From: Dactylis glomerata
Lineage: Eukaryota; Streptophyta; Magnoliopsida; Poales; Poaceae
DNA: 64,000 nt
Reading direction: 5' to 3'
NCBI GenBank assembly: GCA_007115705.1
Contig: QXEO01000143.1
Span: 8,167,434 to 8,231,433, forward strand
Shown here: piece by piece, positions 1 through 11,309 of the stretch
How positions within the stretch are numbered: position 1 is the first letter of the stretch
How the letters are laid out: every line of letters starts with the position of its first letter
Notes under the pieces: model-generated
Database searches by the model: none
What the model was told of the DNA's origin: nothing
What the model saw: only the letters and a program-made list of their open reading frames with translations
Translations under genes and position numbers: made by a program

Positions 1-2
1 AA

Positions 3-101
3 GGTATGGAACACTTCCCTAGGAAAAGAAAGAAATTACTTTTTGACTCTATTCTTAGAGCAAATTATGAGCTTGATGCTTCATCTATTGATATTACTTG
101 A
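3..101 (+). pseudogene. C-terminal end of gag-like ORF of Gypsy C (partial)
   Basis: Reading frame 3 is open from the window edge to a TGA at 99-101. It ends DASSIDIT, matching the DASSLDIT end of the 288-residue gag-like protein of Gypsy A. The preceding residues are basic (PRKRKK), like the lysine/arginine-rich tail in A. Only about 33 residues are visible, so whether the upstream part is intact cannot be judged. Confidence 0.6.
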
Positions 102-2684
102 TTCGCAATTTTCTGCGCCTAGCTCAAAGGCGTTAAAGAAAAGCACTCTTGGGAGATAACCCATTGTTTACTTTTCAGTACTTTTTCTTTTATTTGAGTC
201 TTGGAAGTCATTACTACTGTAATGACCGCTCCTTATCTTGTTTATTTCGTTTTTGTACCAAGAGAAGCCTCTAATTTGAGTGAGGTAAAGATTTGGGGAT
301 GTTGCTGTCCTGAAACTATTTTCGGTGCTGCACCGTAAAAATTCGTGAAAATTCTCTGTTTATCTTTTGGACCTGCGATTTCTTGTGCATATGCCCCAGG
401 TTATATGCAAACTTTTCTTAGTTGAACACTTTTTGATTTGAGCAACGGAAAATCCCTCAAAAATTCGTCCATTATCAGCTGTTCAGTTTTGACAGATTTC
501 TGCCAATATTTGTTTTTGCCACTTTATCGCTTTCTTTTGAGTTCTTTTTGATCATGGAACTCTTGTGGAAGTTGCTACAGTAGTATATACTTTATATGTG
601 GTGGTTTTGGGTTGAAACCTGAAGCTAAAAGAGGTTGAATATATTTTATGCTTACACTAATGTTGCTAATAGAATTGTGTTTAGTTTTGTATGAAGGAAG
701 TTTTCAAGTGTAGGGATTGGAGAATGATGAGATGAGTTGAAGAATGGACAAAAGCTCAAGCTTGGGGATGCCCATGCATCACTCCAAGAAATATCCAAGA
801 AGTACAAGCGTCAAAGCTTGGGGATGCCCCCGAGGCACCCCTTCTTCATCGGCAAAAATCAGGTCACCTTTCAAAACACTATATTTTTATTGCTTCATGC
901 ACTATGTGTTTTTCTTGGAGCGTCAGTTGTTTTAGTTTTCTTAGTTTGTTTAGTTTGTTTGTTTGCTGCAATAAATGGTTGGACCCCAACAAATTTCCTT
1001 TGGAGGAGATATACTCGTTTTCATTTGCAAAGAACGCTCTAGTTTTCACTCTTATTAAAAATCGAGCGCTCTACTTTTTCTGCTACTGCTTTTGGTTTTC
1101 GTTTTCGCCTGGATTTGCGTTCAGATCTTGTCATATCTTTTCATCAAGGTGTATTTTTGCCTCTGGTCTTCATTGGTTTTCATCAAAAGAGGTGTTTATA
1201 AAAATTTCAAATAGTGTTGGAAAAGAGAAAAAGCTTTGTGCAAAATAGTGGTACAAGAAGGAGCTTGTGTAGACTGCGGCTTAGGCTTTTTCATGTCATG
1301 CTTGATGTCTTTTTGATAGTATGCTTAGTGGTTTTGCTGTAGCATGACTTGTCTCAAATAACTGAGATTGCTTAATGAGCCTTTGAAAAAATCATGCGTT
1401 GTTTTTATTGTATGGAAGCATTATTTTGGTTTTCTCCTTGATGCTTTATTTGGGTTGACTTGGCGCATGCTCACACATGTTAGACTCTTCAAAAGTCGCC
1501 ATTAGCCATCATGATCATTTAGTTTTTGACTTTTGATGCCATCGTATGCTTCTTTTAATGTCGCTTTGTCGCTTTGCATGATTATGGCCATTATTGCTCT
1601 CTTATTTGGTCGCTCCCAGTCTTTTGCTAGCCCTCACCTTGTACTGAGTATGAGCTCTACTCGTGCATCCAACTCCTAAAAACCAAGTTTGCCATTGTGT
1701 CCACTATAAATTCCTATGCATGGTATTTGTAAGCCATTCCAAAGTAAAAATTTTGTGTGCTACCTTTCAAAAACCTTCAAAACACTTCTCGTTTTGTGAC
1801 ACTGTTTTCAGCTCATGGGGACGTAGTGGTCGGATTTGCTATCTTCCATATTGCTTATTCCAAAAAGAAAAAAAAAGAAAAAAGAAAGAAAAAAGGCACT
1901 CCTCCAAAGAATGTGAATGTTGGTGGGCACCCGATGGAATCGGTTAGCCATGGTTTGTGAAAGGAAAAGGTGGGGAGGAGTGCCAAGTTTTATAAAAAGA
2001 GCACAAAAGTGCCAATCTCTCTCTCAAAAACTTGCTTTATTTTTGTATGGAAGATAGTAAGAACCCCATTGCCAGTCGTTGACAAAGACAACCACCTCTC
2101 AAAATCAAGTTTTATCTCTCTGTTTTACAAATGAAAAGCTCTAGCACATGTTTAAATCACTGCTTCCCTCTGCGAAGGGCCTTTCTTTTACTTTTATGTT
2201 GAGTCACCACCTTCTTTCTTTATGCACCATTAAGAGAGCATAGTTGTCATTCTTAGTGTGATATGCATTGTCCCAAGGTTCATTGATTGATTCATATTGT
2301 TGGTTTCACTTGTTCTTAAATTATTTGTATCTAGTCGCCCTCTTAAACTTTGAGGTGTCCTATGCATTTATGTTTTGCTCTCTTTGAAGGACAAGCTGAA
2401 AACCTTTTGTATGTTTTTCCTTATGATTAGAACACACGTTTGACTTTCATTGTTTCATTATCATGATCTTTTATTTGTGTTCATTTGCATGTTTACAACA
2501 TGGTTGCTAAGTTCTTATTGTCATGATTATATCTTTCATGCCCATGTTTTAAGTTCTATTGATCCCAGCTCACCAATGCTTACATATATGATCAAGATTG
2601 TGTAGGTGCATGTCACCTGAAAAATTATTCTTTTGTTATCACTTACCTACTCGAGGACGAGCAGGAGTTAAGCTTGGGGATGCT
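102..2684 (+). other. Non-coding internal region of Gypsy C
   Basis: No convincing coding frame. Open frames of 60-140 codons here are not conserved in the related elements. The stretch contains two copies of AAGCTTGGGGATGCCC (758-773 and 814-829), which resemble the sequence directly before the LTR (2670-2684). An A/G-rich stretch lies at 1860-1895. Segments of this region recur in Gypsy A and, reversed, in Gypsy B. Confidence 0.7.
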
Positions 2685-4275
2685 TGATACGTCTCAAACG
2701 TATCTATAATTTTTGATGCTCCATGCTTGTTTTACACCATTTGCCTATTGTTTCGTTACACTTAGTGGCATTTTTATGCATTTTCTGGAACTAACCTATT
2801 AACGAAGTGCCACAGTGCCAGTTTCCTGTTTTCTGCTGTTTTTGTGTTTCAGAAGTGATACACAGGAAATATTCTCGGAATTGGACGAAACAAGTTCCTG
2901 AAGTCATATTTTACCCGGAAGCTTCCAGACATCCGAAGGAGAGAAGGAGTAGGGCCACGTGGGCCCCACACACACAGGCGGCGTGGCCAGGGGCCTGGCC
3001 GCGCCAGCCACGTGTGAGGGAGCGTGGGACCCCCTCTGACATCGCCCTTTCACCTATAAGTACCCCCCGACGAGAAAAACCTAAGGACCCGATCAGTTTT
3101 CCAGAATACATCGCGATCCGCCGCCGCCGTCGACCCGAAGATCGGGAGGGTCCAGAAGCTCTTCCCGGCACCCTGCCGGAGAGGGGAATCGCCACCGGAG
3201 GTCTTCTTCATCGCCATGCTTGCCTCCGGAGCGATGAGTGAGTAGTCTACCTTGGACTATGGGTCCATAGCAGTAGCTAGATGGTTGTCTTCTCCACCAT
3301 GTGCTTCATGTTTAGATCTCATGAGCTGCCATACATGATTGAGATCACCGTTATGTAATTCTATGATGTTGGTTTGTTGGGATCTGATGAATATTGGTGT
3401 TTATGATTAAGTTGCTGTACTGAATTATATCTTTTGTTATCTCTATGTTGTTTATGATCTTGCATGCTCTCCGTTGTTAGTAGCTATCTTGGCCGAGTAG
3501 TTGCTAGTGACTCCAAGAGGGGGTATTTATGCTCGATAGTGGGTTCATGTCTCTATTTCACCTGGGGGAGTGACAGAAACCTCTAAGGTGGTAGATGTGC
3601 TGTTGCTACTAGGGAGAAAACAACATTCATATGCTCAAGGGCATATGCTTTGTTTACATTACACACTTTGCTTAATGCAATTATCTGTTGTTCGCAACTT
3701 AATACTTCTGGGGTGTTCGGATGATATCCCCGGGAGTGGATTATTAGTCATAGATGCAGTTGGATGGCGGTCTATGTATTTTGTTGTAATGCCCAGAGTG
3801 AATCTCATAGTGATCTTCTTGACATATCACGTTATCTTTATTCTATCAATTGCCCAACTGTAATTTGTTTACCCAGCATGTTATTTATCTATGGAGAGAC
3901 ACCACTAGTGAACTGTGGACCCCGGTCCTATTTTAATCATATTGCAATCACCTGTTTACTTTTCCCGCACTGTTTACTTTACTCGCATATTACTACTGTT
4001 TTCCACTCGATACACTCATAACCTTTGTTTCAAGCAAACCGGTGAGATTGACAACCTCATCGCAAGTTGGGGACAAAGTATTTGTTTGTTTGTGTGCAGG
4101 TTCCACAAACACCTTCAGTCGTCACCATCTCTCTTCTCCTGTTCGATAAACCTTGGTTTCTTAACTGAGGGAAAACTAGCCGCTACACTCATCATACCTT
4201 ACTCTTGGGGTTCCCAACGGGCTGGTCATCACCACGCACAAGGACTTACTGCTCCCACGTCAACTAAACGCTACA
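2685..4275 (+). repeat. 3' LTR of Gypsy C
   Basis: It begins TGATACGTCTCAAACGTATC and ends CTACA, i.e. TG...CA, 1591 bp. It aligns along most of its length with the 1595-bp LTRs of Gypsy A. The TATA-like CCTATAAG lies near 3053. The 20 bases after it (4276-4295) look like the start of an internal leader (AGCTTTTTCTGGCG in A) and then diverge, so the right boundary is a little uncertain. If it is right, the 5-bp target copy would be GCTCT at 4276-4280; the 5' copy is outside the window. Confidence 0.85.
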
Positions 4276-5981
4276 GCTCTTTTCTGGCGTCATCATCACA
4301 CGAGTAGCAAAGACCTAGACCCAAAAACATAGTATGGATGTCACAATAATTGTTGTTGAACCTAAATACATGAAATACATACTTATCATAAAGGGACAAT
4401 TAAAAATTTAAGGACAAAACCCTCATATGCATATTGTATGTTCTCAAATTTATGTTGGTGCATTGATTATAATATTTTAGTTTACTTGAACCTAAAATAG
4501 TCAATCTTGCCTTCTAGAAAGCTCTACTAGATTTATAGCTCCTTGTCATGATACTTAAGGATACTAAAGTAGACAAACACACATAAATATATTTTCAATT
4601 TATCCTAGTGACATAAATTAGTCTATGAAGACATGTGATTTTATTATGTTGTAATATTTCCCTCATGTAGAATAATTTGGTTAAATCAATGATTTTGAAG
4701 AGACAACTCTCAAAATGGAAATGTCTAGCTCCACTTTGTTTCCAATATGTTTCAAATTGGGCAAGTGTTTTTATGTGCTTGATGGGAAAATTACCTACAA
4801 AAATTAATGTATATTAGTGTTTAGTTGCACTATTATATGGTTAATTATCCTAACTATAATATAAAAATGTAGTGATTAAGAGCATATATCGAGAGGATAT
4901 ATATTAAGTTGAGCAAAACTAAAACAGTTTGGTATAAATATATGATAGTTGATAGCTTTAACTCACATTGAGGCCATTAATTTAATTATATGGTATGTCA
5001 CAAGTAGTGGATTGAGAATAATTCAGTAAATTAAAAAATAGAGCATTAGCAAAGTTTAATCATGTGCTAGTTAGTCTGACTTGATGTCGAAATTGACACT
5101 TACACTTGCATGGATGCATGCTTAACTTGCTAGCACACTAGTAGTTATTCCCCATTAATTCTTGAGTGAATGAGTCGATGGTGATCCTTGGACGATGGGG
5201 CTTACTCTTCATACGAAAGAAGAAAAACTAGTGCTTAATTTACTTATTTTGTTCATAGAACACCATGTTGTGTCTCTTTGGAGAACTGGATCAGGGGATT
5301 GATGAACATATAATTAGGAAACAACATAATATGACATGTTTATAGAAAAGATGGTTGTAAAACAAAAAATTTTTGCAGGAATAAACGTTCCGATGAAAGA
5401 TAGAAAAAAGTAGTTTAGTTTGCAAAGTGGTTGAAGTGGATGTACAATATCCTTTTGATTTCAACTAGGAGATCGTGACAATTTGTGAGAAAAATTTACA
5501 TTTTTGATCAGTTAAGAGCGGAAGATAAAACATTTAGCATGACTGGAGTGTTTTAGCATTTCAAGTAAACTTTTACGATTCAGTTATGCAGTATTTTGTT
5601 AAAACGAATTCGATGCTCTTGACCAGTTGACCTGATGAATACGGGCCGCTGGCTCCTGCCGGGTGTACAATACAGCATGCACGCATGCACGCGTCGATTA
5701 AGCTGTGGCAGTGTGGCCCCAACACCGATGGTGGATGGGATGGGATCGCCAAGCAAAACGCTGCGCGCCGCTGCCCCTACTCCATGGACCCGAACACCGC
5801 CGTGCCATGTCCCCCGTTCTTGTGCGCAGCCAATCCACAGGACCAGGCCGGACGCAAGCGAGAAGGCGAGCACTGTTCGGAATCCAGGATTCTTCCTCGA
5901 TTCTCGCCAAAAGTGAATTGTTCTATTTTTTTTTGCATTCCAGCTAAGCGTCTAGCAAGTAAACGTACGGTGAGTTTCTTA
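4276..5981. other. Intergenic DNA, no gene recognised
   Basis: 4300-5580 is AT-rich with stops in all frames and no repeat structure I can define. 5630-5900 is noticeably more GC-rich and has overlapping open frames of 70-143 codons on both strands. None has a recognisable motif or plausible splice signals tying it to another exon, so it may be a decayed gene fragment or an old repeat. Confidence 0.6.
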
Positions 5982-6405
5982 GGGCTTGTTTGGATTTTGA
6001 CCAAAACTTGCCCTACCAATATTTTTTTTTTGCGGGTATGCCCTACCAATATTTTGGTCATGATCAAAACTTTGGTCCTTGTTTGGATGGTTGTCAATTA
6101 CTTCCTCTGTTTTTGAATATAAGATGTTTTAGTTTTGTGAAGTAAATGTATCTATACATCTGTTAGTGTGTAGGTTCATTTAAATACACACACTAAAAGA
6201 TGTCTAGATATATTTGCTTCATAAACCTAAAACATCTTATATTTTAAAATGGAGGGAGTATTTGGCATGCCAATGGCTCTTTAGCCAATGTAGTTCACTT
6301 TTCCTGCCAATGTTGGCCAAATCATGGGCTACCAAAAGGACAACCAAAATTTTGACTAGCCAAATATTTGGTAGGGCAACTATGTGGTTAGAATCAAACA
6401 TGCCC
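5982..6405. mobile_element. Tourist/Harbinger-like MITE (TSD TTA), interrupted
   Basis: The left end GGGCTTGTTTGGATT and the right end, which reads GGGCATGTTTGATTC on the other strand, form terminal inverted repeats. Each side is flanked by TTA (5979-5981 and 6406-6408), the 3-bp duplication expected of PIF/Harbinger elements. Inner parts also pair (for example ACCAATATTTTGG near 6043 and CCAAATATTTGG near 6360). A Stowaway MITE sits inside at 6101-6258. No coding capacity. Confidence 0.75.
6101..6258. mobile_element. Stowaway MITE 1 (158 bp)
   Basis: Long near-perfect terminal inverted repeats (CTTCCTCTG... and ...GGAGGGAG, each followed inward by ATATAAGATGTTTTAG). TA flanks both ends (6099-6100 and 6259-6260). 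Size and ends are typical of grass Stowaway elements of the Tc1/Mariner class. It is nested in the Tourist-like MITE 5982-6405. Confidence 0.9.
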
Positions 6406-6528
6406 TTAGTAAGCTAATTTTGTAAGGGCTACAGTATTAGACTAGCTAACTAGTTGACTACCAGCTAGTTGGTACACATGGTAACATCATTTGGGAGATA
6501 CTTTTTTTTCGATAAGGATTTGGAGATA

Positions 6529-6686
6529 CTCCCTCCATTTCAAAATATAAGATGTTTTAGGTTTGTGAAGCAAATGTATCTAGACACCTTTTAGTGTGTA
6601 TATTCGAGTGAACCAACATACTAAAATATGTCTAAATACATTTGCTTCACAAAACTAAAACATCTTATATTTTAAAACGGAGGGAG
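6529..6686. mobile_element. Stowaway MITE 2 (158 bp)
   Basis: Begins CTCCCTCCATTTCAAAATAT and ends ...AAAACGGAGGGAG, with TA on each side (6527-6528 and 6687-6688). Same family and exactly the same length as MITE 1, about 270 bp away. Confidence 0.92.
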
Positions 6687-6688
6687 TA

Positions 6689-7202
6689 TGTGGCATGACA
6701 GAAATCCTCAAAATGACTTTGGACTAGTCTCCCCATGCATCAACATTTAAATGCAAAGTTTCAAACGTGAGCTCTGCCGCCCCTATACTATACTAATAAA
6801 GGGCAGGCGACGCGCGAACTCCGTGACCGACCAGCGGTGTAGACGTTGGTGCGTCGCACGTCGGTTTGTTGATGATTTGGAGGTTGATACGGGATCAGGG
6901 TCTCCTTCCTACCTAGCTCAGGTTGGAGACCATGTGACGTCTTGGACGTTTGGTGCTGTGCTCTTCATCAACCGTACTATGTGAAAGGCAGCTACGCATG
7001 TGGAAAGTTGGGGATTGTTTCCCTTGTAGGAAATCTCCACAATTTAACTGCCAAATTTGGTCTTGGATTAATCGAGCTATGAACTTATGATACACACCAA
7101 AGGAATACGGAACATCCAACGAGCGATGCTTGTACTTACTGAAACTGATCCGTCTTCAACCTTGAAACAGATACAGGGAATGGGTACATGTATGGCTGTA
7201 CC
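6689..7202. other. Intergenic DNA left of the CACTA element
   Basis: No gene recognised. The longest frames (for example 6751-6984) lack recognisable motifs. The last three bases, ACC at 7200-7202, are the left copy of the CACTA target duplication. Confidence 0.6.
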
Positions 7203-7445
7203 CACTAGTAGAAAACGGGCCTTAGGCCTGGACCCTTTAGTCCCGGCCTCCATCTGGGCCGGGACTAAAGGCCCGGCCACGTCGCCCCAAATTCGCCAGC
7301 CGCCCGGGAGGCTTTGGTCCCGGCCCGTTACGAGTCTTTAGTCCCGGTTCGAGACACAAACCGGGACTAAAGGGCTATGCGCTGGGCGGCCCGCATGTGC
7401 GCCCCCTTTAGTCCCGGTTTGTGTCTCAAACCGGGACTAAAGTAC
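7203..7445. repeat. 5' subterminal repeat array of the CACTA element
   Basis: Several copies of TTTAGTCCCGG in both orientations, arranged as hairpins. The clearest is near 7408-7442, with arms CTTTAGTCCCGGTTTG / CAAACCGGGACTAAAG around a 5-base loop. In characterised CACTA elements such arrays are binding sites for the element-encoded proteins. Here the array directly precedes a TATA box at 7452-7460. Confidence 0.85.
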
Positions 7446-7451
7446 TCTGCC

Positions 7452-7460
7452 TATATATAT
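7452..7460 (+). promoter_or_regulatory. TATA box of the CACTA transposase gene
   Basis: TATATATAT directly downstream of the subterminal repeat array and about 300 bp before the transposase start codon. The leader that follows is probably interrupted by an intron, because the start codon comes right after an acceptor-like GACGCAG. Confidence 0.5.
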
Positions 7461-7757
7461 GGCCCCTGCAGCCCCTTTCTCCCCTCTTGCATTTTTTTGG
7501 ATGAAAGTGTGTGAGTGTGTGCTAGCTCTCCTTTTTGCTTGGATGCACTAGAGGTGTTTGTTGAAATGTTTGTTAGAGCGATGCCGCTTCAGTTCACCGA
7601 ACACAACTACGATATGAGGTGCCCGAGCCACGCTTAAGCCTCTTCCTCTTTATTTCCACTTATTCTAAAAGGTTAGCAACTATATTTCCTCGTTTAGACC
7701 GTGCGGTACTAATTTTTAGGATCGTGATTGTGTTTGATATACTGTTGCATGACGCAG

Positions 7758-10700
7758 ATGAGCCATCCATGGATGTACGGTGATCGACGCACCGCCGCTT
7801 ACAGAGAAGGCGTGCATTCTTTTCGAGATGCGGCCGATGCGAACAAGCATGGTGGTGGCTATATATTTTGTCCATGTGTTGAATGTCGGAATGAGAAGGA
7901 CTACACTTCCTCAAGAGTCATTCAGAGCCACCTGCTTCGGTCCGGTTTTATGTCGGGCTATAATGTTTGGACCAAGCACGGAGAAAGAGGGGTTATGATG
8001 GAAGACGGCGATGAAGAAGAAGAGAACGATGATGACAACTACCGATCTATGTTCCTTGAGTATGCTGATACCGCAATGGAAGACAATGAAGAAGAAGATC
8101 AGGGTGCAGAACGGGAACCAGATGAGCCCGCTGATGATCTTGGCCGGGTCATTTCTGAAGCACGGCGAGGCTGCGACACAGAAAAGGAGAGGTTGCAGTT
8201 CGAGCAGATGTTACAGGACCACAACAAATTGTTGTACCCAACTTGTGAAGATGGCCAGAAGAAGCTGGGTAGCACACTGGAATTGCTGAAGTGGAAGGCA
8301 GAGACCGGTGTGACTGACTCGTCATTCGAAAAGTTGCTGGTACTGATGAAGAAGATGCTTCCAAGAAAGAACGAATTGCCCGCCAGCACGTACGAAGCAA
8401 AGAAGCTTGTCTGCCCTCTAGGATTAGACGTGCAGAAGATACATGCATGCCCTAATGACTGCATCCTCTACCGCGGTGAGAAGTATGAGAATATGGATAA
8501 ATGCCCGGTATGCACTGCATTGCGGTATAAGATCAGAAAAGATGACCCTGGTGAGATTGAGGGCGAGCCACCCAGGAAGAGGGTTCCTGCCAAGGTGATG
8601 TGGTATGCTCCTATAATACCACGGTTGAAACGTCTGTTCAGAAATAAAGATCATGCGAAGTTGTTGCGATGGCACATGGAAGATCGTATGAAAGACGATA
8701 AGTTGAGGCACCCCGCCGATGGTCGGCAGTGGAGAAAAATCGAGAGAGAGTTCCCGAGATTTGCAGGTGACGCAAGGAACTTATGGTTTGGTCTGAGTAC
8801 AGATGGCATGAATCCTTTTGGGGAGCAGAGTTGCAGTCACAGCACCTGGCCCGTTACTCTATGTATCTACAACCTTCCTCCTTGGTTGTGCATGAAGCGG
8901 AAGTTCATTATGATGCCAGTGCTTATCCAAGGTCCAAAGCAACCCGGCAACGACATTGATGTGTACCTAAGGCCATTAGTTGATGAACTTTTACAGCTGT
9001 GGGCCGAACCAGGTGTACATGTGTGGGACGAGCACAAACAAGAGGAATTTGACCTTCGAGCGTTGCTTTTCGTAACCATCAATGATTGGCCTGCTCTTAG
9101 TAACATTTCAGGACAGTCAAACAAGGGATACAATGCATGCACGCACTGTTTAGATCAGACAGAAAGTATATATCTGGACAAGTGTAGGAAGAATGTGTAC
9201 CCGTACAATCGTCGTTTTCTTCCGCCCAAGCATCCCTTAAAGAAAAAAGGCAAGCATTTCAATGGCAAGGCAGAACCCCGGGGGAAGCCTGTCATCCGTA
9301 CTGGTGCTGAAGTATTTGATATGGTCAAAGATTTAAAAGTAATCTTTGGAAAGGGTCCTGGCAGCCAACCTGTTCCTAACGGCCCTGATAAGCGCGTACC
9401 CATGTGGAAGAAGAAATCTATATTTTGGGAGCTACCCTATTGGGAAGTCCATGAGGTCCGCTCCGCAATCGACGTGATGCACCTGACGAAGAATCTCTGC
9501 GTGAATATTCTAGGCTTCTTGGGCTTGTATGGGAAGTCAAAAGATACACCGGAAGCACGGGAGGACCAGGAACGTCATAAAGGAAGAGATGGCATGCATC
9601 CAGGGCAGTTTCAAGGGCGTGCCAGCTACGCTCTTACTAAGGAAGAGAAGGAAATCTTCTTTGAAGTCCTTTTCAGTATCAAGGTCCCGACTGGCTTCTC
9701 GTCGAATATAAAGGGAATCGTAAATATGAAAGACAAAAAATTCCAAAACCTAAAGTCTCATGACTGCCACGTGCTTATGACGCAATTGCTTCCGGTTGCA
9801 TTGAGGGGAATTCTACCGGAAAATGTTCGTCTGGCAATTGTGAAGGTATGTGCATTCCTCAATGCAATTTCTCAGAAGGTAATCGATCGAGAAAGTCTAT
9901 CAGGGTTACAGATTGATGTGGTCCAATGTCTGGTCAGCTTTGAGTTGTTGTTCCCGCCATCCTTCTTCAATATAATGACACACCTCCTAGTTCACCTAGT
10001 CGAAGAGATTAGAATTCTTGGTCCTGTGTTTCTACACAATATGTTCCCCTTCGAGAGGTTCATGGGAGTCTTAAAGAAATATGTTCGTAACCGTGCTAGG
10101 CCAGAAGGAAGCATCTCCAAGGGCTATGGAACAGAGGAGGTCATTGAGTTTTGTGTGGACTTTCTTCCTGACCTTAAGCCGATTGGTGTTCCTGAATCTC
10201 GGTATGAGGGTAGGCTGACAGGAAAAGGCACACTAGGAAGGAAAGCAAAAGTATGTATGGACGGGCATTCTTTCTCTCAAGCACACTACACAGTTCTACA
10301 CAATTCCACTATGGTGGCTCCGTATATCGTGAGACACAAGAATATTCTACGCTCCGAAAACCCGGGGAAGGCTGACTCTTGGATTAAAGGGGAACACGAG
10401 AAGACTTTTGGTAGTTGGTTGCAGACACATCTCATGAATGACGACACCGCTGGAGATCAGCTGTACTGTTTGGCCAGGCCACCATCTTCGACTATATGTA
10501 CTTTCCAAGGGTACGAGATAAATGGGAACACATTTTACACGGTTGCCCAAGATAAAAAGAGCACCAACCAAAATAGTGGTGTCCGCTTTGATGCAACAGA
10601 CGAGAATGGGCACTGTTTGGAAACATATTACGGGTACATAGAGGAGATATGGGAACTTGACTATGGACCTACTTTTAAGATCCCTTTGTTTCGGTGCAAA

Positions 10701-11075
10701 TGGGTGAAGCTGACAGGTGGCGGGGTAGTTGTAGACCAAAAGTACGGCATGACAACAGTGGATCTCAATAATCTTGCGTACATGGATGAACCATTCGTCC
10801 TAGCCAACGATGTCGCTCAGGTTTTCTATGTGAAGGACATGTCTACAAAAACGAGAAAAAGAAATCAGCAAAAGAAGACATCGTCCGATGAGCCAAAGCG
10901 CCACATAGTTCTTTCAGGGAAAAGAAACATCGTGGGAGTAGATGACAAGACAGACATGTCAATAGATTATAATAAGTTTCATGAAATTCCGCCCTTCAAA
11001 GTGAAGACTGACCCAAGCATCCTACTGAATGATGAAGATTCTCCATGGCTACGACCCAGAAGAAAACAGAAATAA
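7758..11075 (+). CDS. CACTA transposase (TNP2 / Transposase_21 family)
   Basis: A protein of 1105 residues with no internal stop. The chosen start gives MSHPWMYGDRR, the usual start of the plant transposase-associated domain, whose cysteines (CPCVEC) follow within the first 50 residues. From about residue 280 comes the transposase core: MWYAPIIPRLKRLF, then LSTDGMNPFG around residue 345 with the first catalytic aspartate candidate. A DUF4218-like region (LVHLVEEIRILGPV, HNMFPFERFMG) lies around 715-830 and a DUF4216-like region (CKWVKL...YMDEPFVLA) around 940-1030. It ends in a basic tail. It cuts and re-inserts the element by recognising its ends. No frameshift or stop is visible, which is notable beside the damaged second gene. 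The frame extends upstream without ATG support, so an upstream non-coding exon is likely. Confidence 0.95.
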   Translation: MSHPWMYGDRRTAAYREGVHSFRDAADANKHGGGYIFCPCVECRNEKDYTSSRVIQSHLLRSGFMSGYNVWTKHGERGVMMEDGDEEEENDDDNYRSMFLEYADTAMEDNEEEDQGAEREPDEPADDLGRVISEARRGCDTEKERLQFEQMLQDHNKLLYPTCEDGQKKLGSTLELLKWKAETGVTDSSFEKLLVLMKKMLPRKNELPASTYEAKKLVCPLGLDVQKIHACPNDCILYRGEKYENMDKCPVCTALRYKIRKDDPGEIEGEPPRKRVPAKVMWYAPIIPRLKRLFRNKDHAKLLRWHMEDRMKDDKLRHPADGRQWRKIEREFPRFAGDARNLWFGLSTDGMNPFGEQSCSHSTWPVTLCIYNLPPWLCMKRKFIMMPVLIQGPKQPGNDIDVYLRPLVDELLQLWAEPGVHVWDEHKQEEFDLRALLFVTINDWPALSNISGQSNKGYNACTHCLDQTESIYLDKCRKNVYPYNRRFLPPKHPLKKKGKHFNGKAEPRGKPVIRTGAEVFDMVKDLKVIFGKGPGSQPVPNGPDKRVPMWKKKSIFWELPYWEVHEVRSAIDVMHLTKNLCVNILGFLGLYGKSKDTPEAREDQERHKGRDGMHPGQFQGRASYALTKEEKEIFFEVLFSIKVPTGFSSNIKGIVNMKDKKFQNLKSHDCHVLMTQLLPVALRGILPENVRLAIVKVCAFLNAISQKVIDRESLSGLQIDVVQCLVSFELLFPPSFFNIMTHLLVHLVEEIRILGPVFLHNMFPFERFMGVLKKYVRNRARPEGSISKGYGTEEVIEFCVDFLPDLKPIGVPESRYEGRLTGKGTLGRKAKVCMDGHSFSQAHYTVLHNSTMVAPYIVRHKNILRSENPGKADSWIKGEHEKTFGSWLQTHLMNDDTAGDQLYCLARPPSSTICTFQGYEINGNTFYTVAQDKKSTNQNSGVRFDATDENGHCLETYYGYIEEIWELDYGPTFKIPLFRCKWVKLTGGGVVVDQKYGMTTVDLNNLAYMDEPFVLANDVAQVFYVKDMSTKTRKRNQQKKTSSDEPKRHIVLSGKRNIVGVDDKTDMSIDYNKFHEIPPFKVKTDPSILLNDEDSPWLRPRRKQK

Positions 11076-11309
11076 TAGATAGGATTGTTGGTGCAATAAT
11101 GTAATAATGTATTAAATCTTTTATGTAATGCATGATGTGAATAATTGTATGGATCGGTCATCACCGCTCTTTAGAAAAAAAGTCGGCTCACTAGTTCTTT
11201 CGTTCCTATGGCACTCCTCCCGGCGGGCTACTACCTCTCCCCTACCCCTGTCGCCGCTATACCCAGTCCTGATTTCTTCGCCTCGCAGTTCTTGTACCCA
11301 CAGCCTCCA

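Larger units (their letters stand above)
1..4275 (+). mobile_element. Gypsy element C (Athila-type, non-autonomous), 3' part
   Basis: The window opens inside the internal domain. Positions 1-2684 match, segment by segment, the 3' internal region of Gypsy A (57500-60445), and 2685-4275 is the 3' LTR. The last bases before the LTR (AAGCTTGGGGATGCT) are the same as in Gypsy A. No reverse transcriptase or integrase reading frame is present, so the element is non-autonomous in its visible part. Inside, 1685-2140 matches Gypsy B rather than A, showing that internal segments are exchanged among members. The Athila-type assignment rests on the tRNA-Asp primer site of the complete relatives A and B; I cannot name the exact family. 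Confidence 0.85.

Noticed and set aside
2807..3241. Open frames in the Gypsy LTRs (also 34092-34511, 55010-55435, 60577-61002 and their antisense partners).
   Set aside because: They recur only because LTR copies recur, cover the promoter region, lack proper ATG starts and show no codon preference for one frame.
7330..7445. MicroRNA precursor from the TTTAGTCCCGG hairpins.
   Set aside because: The same hairpins occur at both transposon ends and inside it, so they are subterminal repeats; small RNAs may arise from them, but nothing marks a true miRNA gene.
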